Shown here: positions 44,760 through 54,726 of the stretch, one piece after another | Layout of the letters: each line of letters begins with the position of its first letter | How positions within the stretch are numbered: the first letter of the stretch is position 1 | Source: Toxotes chatareus | Lineage: Eukaryota; Chordata; Actinopteri; Toxotidae | Direction of reading: 5' to 3' | Assembly (NCBI GenBank): GCA_016801885.1 | Contig: JAFBJY010001369.1 | Location: forward strand, 90,401-154,400 | Length of the DNA stretch: 64,000 nucleotides | The notes under the pieces: generated by a model | Databases searched by the model: none | What the model saw: the letters and a program-made list of their open reading frames with translations, nothing else | Told to the model about the DNA's origin: nothing | Translations under genes and position numbers: made by a program

Positions 44760-45877
44760 GAGGTTACCGTTTGCGCTGAAATACACTCTCCTCCGCGTGA
44801 AAACGTATTTACCGGTAAGTCTCCTCAGAACAGCTTTTCATTTAAACGTCTTATTTTTAAAATTATAAAAATAAGACGTTTAAATGAATAGCTAGGGTTT
44901 CTTTTGTTAAAAGTGACTCCAGAGGAGCTGAAAGGCCTCAACGCAGTCAGACTACGGTAAGAGAGTATCTGAATCATAAAAACAGCTGTTGACAACAAAG
45001 AGTTGTACGCAGGTCACTCACTATAAATAGTTACAAATTTAGTAGAGTGCGCTGAGCGGTGTTTTGGGAGATCGGATACGTCTGCGGAGTGTGCAGACAT
45101 GACAGCGGGATCAGGATTTTGTGCCGACTGTCCATCCGTCTAAAAAGAGTCTCTGCCGTCTTAAGCGTCAACATCAGCCCGATCTCGGATCGGAACGGGC
45201 GATCAAAAATATCTGGCCTGAATTTCCAGAAAAACAGGACGCTCCTGCTGTAACAGGTAAGTCTTTGGTTTTATTTTTATTTTATTTATGTTTCCAAAAC
45301 CAAAAGAAACGCTGCTTAGGATTCGCCTCCTTGTTTCTACCGCACTCAAACTTTGAAATGAATACCGGCTAGGAAGTGAGGTCGGGCAAGGGGCGTCCCA
45401 GTTAGAAATTTTCGGTAATGTTTAAAGAAGAGGCGCCGCCCTAGAGGCCGGTGGAGTACTGTGTAACTTAATGAGAATACATTTAAAGAGTAATTCCACG
45501 TATATATTTTTAAAAGTAAATTAATTCAAATAATGATTCGATTATTTTTGTGTGCATGCATTTCCACAGAATTTCAACATCCCTCTTAAGGATTTACCTC
45601 TTGAAAACATCCCATCTGTGAGTTTAAAATAATATTTTTATCTGTACGTATGTTTACAGAGCCTCAACCTGCCAGTCTAGTCAATCAGCAACCTGAAGCT
45701 GATACATCGGACAAACGGGTGAAGATCTGGGAACCCATGCAATTTAGAAGAGGATTTCAGTCTCACGGCTCCACTTGTGATTCTGGCTCGGTTCTGGTTC
45801 GGTTCCCGCTCCCACCATTCTCAACATCGGAGGGATCACAGAGCACCTCCCACAGTGGTGAATATCATTATCAGTAA
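44760..45877 (+). CDS. Possible spliced Polinton accessory gene
   Basis: Four exon-like blocks with splice-like borders: 44761-44815 (acceptor TTTTCTTAG, donor GTAAGT, encoding EVTVCAEIHSPPRENVF), a block ending 45255 (donor GTAAGTC, encoding KNIWPEFPEKQDAPAVT), 45570-45617 (NFNIPLKDLPLENIPS) and 45659-45877 (EPQPASLVNQQPEAD ... GEYHYQ, stop). No domain recognised. Position between the left repeat and the polymerase suggests an early accessory protein, which is inference. Confidence 0.35.
44839..44886. repeat. Perfect 21-bp hairpin in the Polinton
   Basis: CATTTAAACGTCTTATTTTTA and its exact reverse complement are separated by AAATTA. The arms are T-rich at the loop side. Confidence 0.9.
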
Positions 45878-45928
45878 CGCAACATTCCACTTCCACTCTT
45901 GGTTTAAAAAAAAAAAAAAAAGAAAGAA

Positions 45929-46267
45929 ATGGATAAAGAGTTCATAGTTATTCCCAAAGAGTTAGAAGAAATTGTAGAAGAACTGAATAACCTTTCACCT
46001 GTTTCTGAAATAAATGTTCAAAATGCTGGTGCAGAAAATTCTGGTGCAGAGAATTACTTTCAACCCTTAGAAAATGCTCTCCAGCATCTTTTGCTTTTGT
46101 CGGCACCAGCAAACCCTCCAAACCCTGAACATTATTTCCAGCCCTTAGAAAATGCTCTTCAAAGCCTCACCTCCCCTAGCTCACCCGTCAGCGATGCCCA
46201 TGAAGCTTCCCGGTACCCTCATCATCAGAGACAGACTCTGTTCCAGAGCATCGAGGGGAAATTTTAG
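45929..46267 (+). CDS. Polinton ORF with duplicated YFQPLENALQ motif
   Basis: The 112-residue frame starts MDKEFIVIPKELEEIVEELN, acidic and helical, and carries two copies of a segment (NYFQPLENALQHL and HYFQPLENALQSL). The frame then shifts and acidic/proline-rich sequence continues toward the polymerase start, so it may be the N-terminal extension of the polymerase or a separate small protein. Confidence 0.5.
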   Translation: MDKEFIVIPKELEEIVEELNNLSPVSEINVQNAGAENSGAENYFQPLENALQHLLLLSAPANPPNPEHYFQPLENALQSLTSPSSPVSDAHEASRYPHHQRQTLFQSIEGKF

Positions 46268-46317
46268 AATCCCCACCGATTCCTCCTCTCCATCCACTTC
46301 CAGAACGATGACCTGCG

Positions 46318-49300
46318 ACTGATTTAACAATGTGGAAATAAGATGTGCCTTCGCCGTCCCTCCCCGAAAATGTACCCGATCTTGCACAATTTTACATAGG
46401 CGTTATGAGCATCCTCCGAGATCTGTCTGAGGAGGCAAAATCAAATGCTAGGTGAAATGATGTGATCCAGTTAGAGTTCAAAGGAGAAAATGTACATCAA
46501 CACGTCTCCGTGACCATTGATGAAAGCAGGGATGGCATCCTTCCTGCGTTTGAGGGTCTGCTAGAAAGGTTAGTACAATCCAATGCAGATATCGCTTCAG
46601 ACGATAACCTGGAATTAATTGTCCACGTGGTAAGAAATCCCAGTGGGGGTGTCAAACGAAAACTTCACAAAACTTTAGACTGTGAAATCATCCGAAAGAA
46701 GAAACATCATCTGTATGTGGCATACAATAGTGATGATCGTCTCTGCTTCGCCATCTGCCTAGCTTACCTCACAAACCCCAGGGGCACTGTCAATGAGGCT
46801 GTTGAACGAGGGAGAGAGTTGCAGTATCTCGCAGGTCTGAGCGAACAAACTTCCATGACCTTTAGAGATGTTGGAAAATTTGAAAATATTCTCAGGCGTA
46901 AAATTGTAGTCTTTCACAGGACTACAGACAGCGTCCTCTCTCATTTTGAGACCGACTTTTCAGATCGTTCAAATCCTCTGTTTTTACTTTTATTTCAAAA
47001 TCATTACTACGGCATACTTAATCTGAAAGGTTTTCTGGGTGCTAGACATGTTTGTCAGTATTGTTACAAGACCTTTGAAAACTCTCACATGCACAGCTGC
47101 TCGGGCTACTGCCCCATCTGCTGTGACCTCTGTCAGTTGGAGAGGATCAGAGGCGTGTATACTGCTAGGACTGTGGCAGGACGTGTTGTACGCCTTTGTG
47201 CTTTTCCAGACACAAAGAGCCTCAGTAGAGGGGTGAAAAGCAAATAAGTACTTGCAATATGATTAAAATATGTAGGGATTGCAAAAATCTGTACACTGTT
47301 CAGTTTACACTGTCAGTAAAAGTCTCACACCTGTCCTCTAAAGATGTGTCACATCTGTGGGGAAAAAGTAGCCCTCAACAGCTTGAGCACGGAGCAGCAC
47401 CAATGCTACATCCAGCCTCTCCTGCCAGTGACAGAGCACAGTGAGAAATTGATTTTTTATGATTTTGAAACGTTTGTAGACAAGGAAGGGGTGGGGTGCA
47501 TGTCCCTTACTTGGTGTGCACCAAAATGTGGAAGGGTAAAAGTGGGCCTCTTACCGTTTAGACTGTGTAAGAGACTTTCTCCTGCATTTCAGGAGACCTC
47601 TTTACCAGGGAGCCACGTTTATAGCTCACAATGCACGAGGTTTTGATAGCTACCTGATCCTCAACTGCATGACAGAACTGGGTTACAAACCTTCTCACAT
47701 CATCATGCACGGCAGTAAAGTTCTGAGTTTCACAGACCCTGATTTCCGTTTAAAATTCATTGACTCCTTATGTTTTCTCACCATGTCTCTAAACGCTATG
47801 CCCAAAGCCTTAGGTTTTAGCGACCAGAGCAAGGGATTCTTCTCTCACAGGTTCAGCTCAAAGGAGCACCTGAGATACGTCGGACCCTATCCTCCGCCCG
47901 AAAATTATGGTGTAGAACGCATGACAGCGCATCAGCGAACAGAGTTTAACAGTTGGTATGAAACAGCTTCTCAGGGCATCTTTCACTTTGAAAAGGAAGC
48001 CCTGCAGTACTGTAAAAACGATGTCGCTATCCTGTTAGAAGGATGTGCCAGATTCAGGAACCAGTTTCTCAAAGATACTGGGGTGGACCCTTTCAGCGTG
48101 ACTATCGCCTCTGCATGAAAGTGTTTTTCACCAATTTTCTGCCCCCTAAATCCTTAGCCGTACCTTCACCTGTCACATTCTGCTCTGCCCTTCTCCTGCC
48201 CTGCTATTCAGCCACACCCCTCATCAGCCCAACTGCTTCCACCTGCTGCTGTCACCTGCTCACCATCTCCAATCAAACCAGTATATATGCAGCTTCACTC
48301 CTCTCACTCATTGTCAGATCACCCGATAACTACAGGTGTCAGTGTTGTTACTATTCAAGCGCCTCCATCCAGTGGTTAGAGTGGGTAGCACATACAGAAA
48401 ACAGATTTATCCAGCATGCGTTGAACAGAGGTGAAAAACAAATTGGCCCTTACTTTGTAGATGGTTATGCTGAAATTGATGGTGTAAAGTACGCATGGGA
48501 GTTTCTAGGATGCTTTTATCACGGTTGCCCTACCTGCTTTCAACCTCATGAGACATGCCCTTTGACAGGAGCCCCCTATGAAGCACTGCATGAAGCTACA
48601 TGCGAAAAATTACAAAGACTAAAAACCATTTACGGCGTCCCGTACAATCGTCATGAGAGAGCATGATTGGTCAGAGATGAGGGATGAAAGCATTTCTCGA
48701 ACGCTTTTGAGCCCCTGAACCTCTCTCCCCATGTTAAGCTCTTTACGGAGGCAGGACCTGCGCCGTGAAGTTGAGACACACGGCTGCCTCTGACAAAACC
48801 GTGCAGTATGTGGACGTGACGTCTCTGTACCCCTACTAACTGTAGCTTTCGTGCACCGACTAAGCCACCCTACCATCATATCCAAAGACTTTGATGACCC
48901 ACGAAACTACTTTGGGCTCATCAGTGCCGTCATCTACCCTCCTCGCGGTCTCTTTTTCCCCGTACTGCCTTACAAAACATCTCAAGGTAAATTGGTGTTC
49001 ACCCTCTGCCGCACGTGTGTTGAAACAAACAGACATCCTCTTGCAAACACGATGATGAGGCTAGAGTGTTGACCTGGGTGTGGGTCAGCGTTGAATTCAA
49101 CAAGGCTCTGGATCGGGGTTGTAGTCGCTGAGAATACATACTTTTCTGAAAGGAAAGCAGGAGGCTTCGGGTACCCCCAGAGGCGTGTGATGAGGAAAGC
49201 TGGGAAAAGTACATCAGAGACTACCGGCTCCATCAAGGCATTCAATTAGACGCTAGCAAAATAGAGCCAGGAGACAGGTGTCTAAGCTCTGCCTCAACAG

Positions 49301-49943
49301 CTTCTGGGGTAAGTTTGCCCAAAGAACCAATATGACAAGAACTGAGATAGTCAGTGAACCGGAGCAGTTTTTCCGCTTCATGTTTTCAGGACAGTACCAT
49401 GTCAAGTACTTTGCCTTCCTCAGCGACAAAAGTGCTATGGTTCAGCGGAAATACCACGAACGATGCGTTGTACCCCCTGGCAGATCCAATAATGTTTTCA
49501 TCGCCACCTTCACCACCGCCACGCCCGTCTCAAGTTGTGCGGGTATCTGGAACAATTAGGAGACAGGGTCCTCTATACCGACACCGACAGCGTGATTTAT
49601 TCAGTGAAAGAGGAGAGTCCCCTTGGAACTGGGTCATTATCTGGGGGATTTGACAGATGAGCTGGGAGGTGACAGCATTCAAGAATACGCCGCCGCTGGT
49701 CACAAAAGTTATGCCTACCAATCTAGAAATAGTAAAAAGGTAGTGATGCGCGTCAAGGGTATCACTCAGACGCCGAGAGTGCAGTGAGCGAGTCAACTTC
49801 GATACTGTGAAAGAGCTGGTGGAAGGTTATTTGGATGAGTCTAGGGAGAGGAAGGGGTGACTCATATCCCTCAGCACAACATCGTGGTGTATGACAAAAG
49901 ACGTCTGTTTAGCGACGGAACAAGTCTGCCTTTCGGATATTGA
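46318..49943 (+). pseudogene. Polinton family B (protein-primed) DNA polymerase
   Basis: N-terminal domain: LEFKGENVHQHVSVTID, LDCEIIRKKKHHLYVAYN, NHYYGILNLKGFLG and a Cys-rich zinc segment (47045-47145). Proofreading exonuclease: FYDFETF (about 47457), SLCFLTMSLNAMPKAL (47765), YCKNDVAILLEG (48008). Polymerase motifs: VDVTSLYPY (A, about 48812-48837), KLCLNSFWGKFAQR (B, about 49284-49325) and LYTDTDSVIYSV (C, about 49572-49607). It ends YDKRRLFSDGTSLPFGY at 49943. At least eight frame breaks and a foreign insert (48160-48345) disable it. The enzyme would replicate the element from a protein primer. Confidence 0.9.
48160..48345 (+). mobile_element. Foreign insert inside the polymerase gene, LTR-like
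   Basis: The polymerase reads PPKSLAVPSP just before and SIQWLEWVAHT just after. The intervening about 190 bp starts near TGTCACATTCTGCTCTGCC, contains CACCTGCTGCTGTCACCTGC, and a TATATA near 48280, resembling the first part of a gypsy LTR. No matching internal region is nearby, so it is a fragment or partial solo LTR. Confidence 0.45.
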
Positions 49944-49962
49944 TCATATCACCGTGTCTGTG

Positions 49963-50616
49963 ATGGAGGAAATTAACTTTGATCTTCAACTTACTGCACC
50001 TTTTTCATGTCTGGTGGTGGGACCCAACAGTAGTGGGAAAACCTATTTTGTAAAAAGTGTTTTAGAAAATTTAAAAGATGTTGTAAATATTGTACCTGAA
50101 AATGTAGTGTGGATTTATACTTCCTTTCAACCTATGTATGCTGAGCTGCAAAAGATGAATAAAAATATTAAATTTGTCGAAGGCCTGCCTGAGTCTTTGG
50201 AAGACGACAACCTGTTTCCTCCTGAGCAGTCATTTGATTATTCTGGACGATGTTATTTTTCAGGCCTCTGACCATCCCGAAGTGGTTAGAATTTTCACAC
50301 AGTACAGACATCATAGACATATGAACGTCATGATGCTCACTCAAAATGTATTTCATCGAGGCAAATACAGCCGCACCATCAGTCTAAACAGTAATTATAT
50401 GGTGCTCTTTAAAAGTCCTTGAGGCGAATGTATTAGCTCATCAGATCTTTCCTTCCAAAAAGCCTTTTTTTTCTGGAAAGTTTTGAAGACGCCATCAAAG
50501 ACCCTCATGGCTATTTAATCGTCAACCTCACACCCGCCTGCCCAGAAAGGTACAGACTGAGAACCTGGATACTCCCCGGTCAGTGGCTGACTGTTTACAT
50601 TCCAAAACCCAGATAA
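49963..50616 (+). pseudogene. Polinton packaging ATPase (FtsK/A32-like)
   Basis: Starts MEEINFDLQLTAPFSCLVVG; the upstream ATG at 49891 lies inside the polymerase end and is not the start. Walker A is VVGPNSSGKTYF (about 50010-50045). After a frameshift near 50225 Walker B reads LIILDDVIFQAS (about 50233-50268), followed by VMMLTQNVFHRGKYSRTISL, the sensor block of this family. Another frameshift at about 50420 precedes the end DAIKDPHGYLIVNLTP and VYIPKPR. In Polintons it is thought to drive genome packaging. Confidence 0.87.
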
Positions 50617-50644
50617 ATTCCTCCTCCTCCTCCTCCTCCTCGCC

Positions 50645-50989
50645 ATGTCGACCCTTATAAAAAGGAACAGTACCTTACTCAAAGCTCTGTACCTGGCTAC
50701 ACCTGAGAAACATCGAGATATTCTAGCTCACTCCTTGTCGGACTTTCTCAATGCCTTGTGTGAGATCGCAGTCAATCTTTTGAAAGGCAACATTCCCCTC
50801 TCATTTCAGCAATACACAAAACTAAAGAGACAGAAAAAAATCATACTGCTGGTGGACAGAAAAGTGGGTTTGAAACGTAAAAATCAAGTGTTGAAGAAGC
50901 AGACGGGCGGATTTCTTTTACCCCTACTTTCAGCCACTATACCTATCATCGGAAACCTTGTAGGAGGACTTATTAGAAAATGTCTCTGA
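50645..50989 (+). CDS. Polinton pX-like small protein
   Basis: The 114-residue frame starts after CCTCCTCCTCGCC, begins MSTLIKRNSTLLKALYLATP and has a basic middle (KLKRQKKIILLVDRKVGLKRK). It ends GGFLLPLLSATIPIIGNLVG and GLIRK, a hydrophobic glycine-rich tail like adenovirus/adintovirus pX-type minor core proteins. It is one of two uninterrupted small ORFs in the element. It overlaps the next ORF by 10 bases. Confidence 0.65.
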   Translation: MSTLIKRNSTLLKALYLATPEKHRDILAHSLSDFLNALCEIAVNLLKGNIPLSFQQYTKLKRQKKIILLVDRKVGLKRKNQVLKKQTGGFLLPLLSATIPIIGNLVGGLIRKCL

Positions 50990-51320
50990 AGATGACCCAG
51001 AAAATGTTTCTCCTCCCACCCCAGCAGTTGAGCCGTCTCAGCCGCCCTGAATCTTCTACTTCTGTCAGACAGCCGAAGAGGATTTGGATGTTCAAATGAG
51101 GGAGATTTTAAGTGAACGGGGATTGAGTTCTTATGAAAAAATTAAAAAATACGCACATCAACAGTTTCGTCGTCTCAAAACGGACGACATGCCTGGCCTT
51201 TGGCAGGGGGAAGACCAAGTAGAGAAGAATACCTATCTCCACGATGGATTAGACCACCGGAAGAGGGAGAGGATAAAAAGACAGGAAAAACCTTCTGCAT
51301 GGATCAAATTTTCCCCATAA
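50980..51320 (+). pseudogene. Polinton small late protein
   Basis: Starts MSLKMTQKMFLLPPQQLSRL, overlapping the preceding stop, then after a frame change near 51065 continues EEDLDVQMREILSERGLSSY and EKIKKYAHQQFRRLKT. Polintons of fish commonly have a small protein of this pattern next to pX; function unknown to me. Confidence 0.55.
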
Positions 51321-51460
51321 ATGTAACAAATGACTTATAGTCTGTCCTTTTCTTAATAAAATCTTTATTCAGTGTTCACAAGTCTACGGTACATTTTTTT
51401 ATTATGCATTTTATAAGGAAAAAATGGGGGAAGAAAATAAATCAAATAGGATCATCTGTA

Positions 51461-52017
51461 TCAATCTTTAAACATTTGTAAAAAGCAAGTCAGGTGGGTA
51501 AAAGAGTCACAGGGTGTAGACTTTCGGATACAGCGTTTGTATTTTTTCACAAAGTCAGAGACAGTCATCATTTTTGGATGCATCCAGGTGGTACAAAGAC
51601 AGTACACGTCGAAGCGATGATCTGCAGGCACGCTGGCAGAGAAGATAAATGCAGTTTTGGCCACAGGTGGTGGACGGGGGGTGTTGCAGCTGTCGATTGG
51701 TTGAAGCTGTCGGTATAATATTTCAGTAGATCAGTTTTCCAAAAACTGCAGGATACTTGAAGGGTAATGAGCAAAGTCAAGGGGCAGACCATAAGAGTCA
51801 AAAAAGGTGGTTACGCCAGCCAGTGTTCACCAAGCATGTGAGGCGGTGGTGTGTTGATGATAAAGTACGCCAGGGTTCTAAGTCAGCAAGGGGAGCTGGT
51901 CCAAGGCCCACACACTGCAAAAAACATCACCCAGCATATGATGCAAAAGATTTTCCAGCTAATGATTATCCTTTTATTTTTTTAGTTAATAATAATCTAC
52001 CAGCACCTGTCGTTTAG
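51461..52017 (-). pseudogene. Polinton adenain-like cysteine protease
   Basis: On the minus strand FFDSYGLPLDFAHYPSSI (about 51750-51805) and TCGQNCIYLLCQRACR (about 51628-51675) match the substrate/active-site blocks of the adenovirus-type protease; the catalytic Cys is in the latter. The two blocks are in different frames, and the C-terminal part (SDFVKKYKRC) in a third. The gene converges on the late ORFs, sharing an AATAAA-rich spacer at 51350-51370. The active histidine block is not clear. Confidence 0.7.
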
Positions 52018-52249
52018 AGTTGATCTCCAAAATGGAATCTTAACAAGCGTACACAAACAGAGTGGTAGTGTGGGGGCAGGGGAACTCTGAATCTCATCTC
52101 CAGTCTTAGATTTTCATTGGAAATTGGGGACAAAGCGTTGTTGCCTTCTCCCGAGTTGAGATTGAATACAAAGAGTAACATTTGTTAAATTCTTGATGGT
52201 TGAGGCTCAGAGGTAAAGCTTTGAGATGCCTCCCAGTGGCCACGAAATT
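52018..52249. other. Polinton right subterminal non-coding part
   Basis: No ORF of interest; no trace of integrase. Confidence 0.5.
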
Positions 52250-52525
52250 CTCCCTATTTCTTTATATTTATTTCATCTCATGTCGTCTTGGGTGGGTGGG
52301 GGTGTAGGAAGTGACATCGGAGAAGGGGCATGAATGTAGGGGTGGGGTGGAGGAAGTGATGTCAGAAAAGGGACGGGGATCAAGTGGGAGGTGCGTAAGA
52401 AGTGAAATCATAAACAGGGCGGGGCTCAGGCCACATGGTCAGACCACATGGTCAGGTCGGTCCGTCGGGGGTGGGGGAGGGTTATCAATCATTTTGACTG
52501 TAGGGTGTACTCTTACTCTCTTATG
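52250..52525 (-). repeat. Polinton right terminal inverted repeat
   Basis: GGAAGTGACATCGG, GGAAGTGATGTCAG and GAAGTGAAATCA words repeat the left end in inverse order, ending TACTCTTACTCTCTTAT. CCACATGGTCAG is duplicated at 52431-52455. Confidence 0.75.
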
Positions 52526-52910
52526 AGATCCTCTGGTTAATGCACCTGTGCACATTTTTATTTCCTTATCAATAAAATCTCTGCCTGAGATCATCTCATC
52601 TCCATATGTCAGACTTGCTGCTGTCAGTCAGAGAGATTAACATTTTTTTGTGCCAAACCTCATTCAACCTCTGATATTTTCTCTTTTCTTTGAAGATGAC
52701 ATCTCAAATCAATTTTTTTTTTTCTTTTAATAATTATCACTACACTTTAAAACACGTGCTTTAACCTCCAAATGATATTGAACTGCTTTATTCTGGAATG
52801 CAACCCTTTTAGTTTATCAGGCTCAGCACTGAACCACAATAATCTCATTTTTTTTCTCGTTTCTATGAACAAGTGAAGGGTCATCAGATGTGACAAATTC
52901 AATGTGACTC
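52526..52910. other. Short non-coding spacer before arm B
   Basis: AT-rich with T runs; nothing recognised. Confidence 0.5.
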
Positions 52911-53079
52911 CTGCTGCAGGAGGTTGTTAAAAGGACGAGACAGAGAGAGAAAAACCAAAGCTATTATCAGAGTGTGAAAGTACAAACATGGTGTGAAACT
53001 GTTTGGAGCTGCTCGTGTTTTCTTCTCTGACATGTCAGTTTTTTAGAACCGCCCGCTCCAGACAGACATACATCATTCA

Positions 53080-53165
53080 CCATGTCAAACTCCTTCCATT
53101 TCATAGTGATTGGTTTAACAGTTCTTCAAGGGAAGTTCAGTGACTTAGAAATTCTCTTGTATCCA
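53080..53165 (-). pseudogene. Tc1-like transposase remnant, arm B copy
   Basis: Reverse complement of the arm A remnant at 17309-17392, with the same in-frame stop position region. Confidence 0.45.
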
Positions 53166-53504
53166 GCCACTGATTTCTGCTTTTCAATCCCATTTTCTCA
53201 GAGACACTCAGTGTTGTTCTGTCTTCATGGTGGAGAGTTTCTCTGCTCACTCACCAAAAGCTGAATCCTCCAGATGCAGGTGTATTTATACTACAATCAC
53301 CTGAAAGCCCTTGGCTGCACACAGGTGATCTCCATTTATCTAATTATGTGACTTTTCAAACCAGCTGGCTTCACCACTGATGATTTAGATGTGTCCTGAG
53401 TGTTTTGTGTTTTACATTATTAATGAATTCAGATCACATTATTGAGATCTGTTTAACTTCGTCATTAAATGGACTTTTTTCTGTTTTGCAGTGTCAAAGA
53501 AAAT

Positions 53505-53559
53505 AAATTCCCTTTGATTCAACGTTATGTTGTTGTACAACATTGAATCAAAGGAATTT
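53505..53559. repeat. Hairpin-forming inverted repeat in arm B
   Basis: AAATTCCCTTTGATTCAACG...TTGAATCAAAGGAATTT, counterpart of 16917-16971. Confidence 0.7.
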
Positions 53560-54726
53560 AATTTCAAGCAGATGAAACACCTGCACTTTAAATCAACAGC
53601 TACACAATGACGTAAACCTTTAACAACAAAAAAAGAAGAAGAAAAGTATTAATCCATTTAGATAAGAAACTGTAGATTTTAGTGACACTTTCCAAAGTAA
53701 GCGAGTTGTTCTCTCTCACACACTCCTTCTCTCTCTGTTCTGGCCTCTTAAATAAAGCTTGATAAGCAGTGGCAGTTATTTCTATGGTAATTCACCAAAG
53801 AAACACATCACACATACTTAGGTCATGAAGCTGGAAATCAGATTTCTGGCCATGAACAGGACTCAGTAAACTAGACTTTATGTCTGGTTCAGTGTAGCTG
53901 CCTGACAAACTCTCCACTTCTCTTTCTCTTCACCATCTTTTAGTTGAGAGCGTGGTACAAAGTCATGTTAGGAGCCGACAGTCTGTGTTCTTGTCTGTGT
54001 GTGTGTAGGCCTGGGTGTGGTTGACTTACTTTGGGTTTCCCTCCAGAGCTCCTGCTCACCTGTCTGCAAACACCTCATCAGCCACACCCTCAGCCTGCAG
54101 TGTATTAACACCACTTCTTCTCTCCACACCATGTTGTCAGTTCACAGTAGTGTTAATACTCCTGTTAATGATAATGTTTGATGTGTGCAGGTGGATAAAG
54201 CTCAGTGTTGATTAAATGGAGAAGCTGAACTCTCCCTCCACCTGTGTCTGTGACACAGAGACTTCACATCAATTCTACTAGTGAAGACAATAAACAGTGT
54301 GTGTCCCACTGCTGATCACTGTAAACCTCCATTTCTGTCAGGAGGACATATGAACTGGATTCTCTCATCCTGTTGTCCTTTGCTTTTTCCTTTACCTTCA
54401 GTAGCAACTTTCAAATACACTTTAACATTTGTTTCACATAGTTTAATTTGATGTAATGTAAACAAATGATGTAAACAAATATTTGATCAGTTTACTCAGT
54501 CCTGTTCTATCCCACCACATTGTGTCCTCTCAGAGATAATGATGCCATCCATTAGTTTCCCTGATGCAAATCTATTTAACCTATTATAAATCAAAGGGCA
54601 GGTGAATTTCTGCTGATTAGAAATAATGAATGAACTTGACTCCACTGAATGAGAAGCTCACTGTCGTTCAGTCCTTGTGTGGTCTGAGGTTTCCTCCTGA
54701 TTCATGTTCTATCACAGAGGTGAACC

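Larger units (their letters stand above)
43754..52525 (+). mobile_element. Degraded Polinton/Maverick element
   Basis: Ends are inverted repeats: ATGAGAGAATAAGGGTA at the left and, reverse complemented, ATAAGAGAGTAAGAGTA at the right, followed on both sides by blocks of TGACATCACTTCC. Inside are protein-primed family B polymerase, packaging ATPase, pX-like and small late proteins, and on the opposite strand an adenain-like protease, the Polinton set. Integrase, major and minor capsid genes are not seen. No clear 6-bp target duplication. Length about 8.8 kb, short for Polintons (15-20 kb), so it is an internally deleted copy. Confidence 0.88.

Noticed and set aside
46759..46944. Minus-strand frame in the Polinton polymerase
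   Set aside because: Antisense shadow of the polymerase N-terminal domain.
43754..52525. Reading the polymerase region as an intact animal DNA virus genome
   Set aside because: Inverted repeats, missing capsid and integrase genes and numerous frame breaks fit a decayed genomic Polinton.
52311..52526. Glycine-rich frame at the right end of the Polinton
   Set aside because: Falls entirely in the terminal inverted repeat; no protein features.
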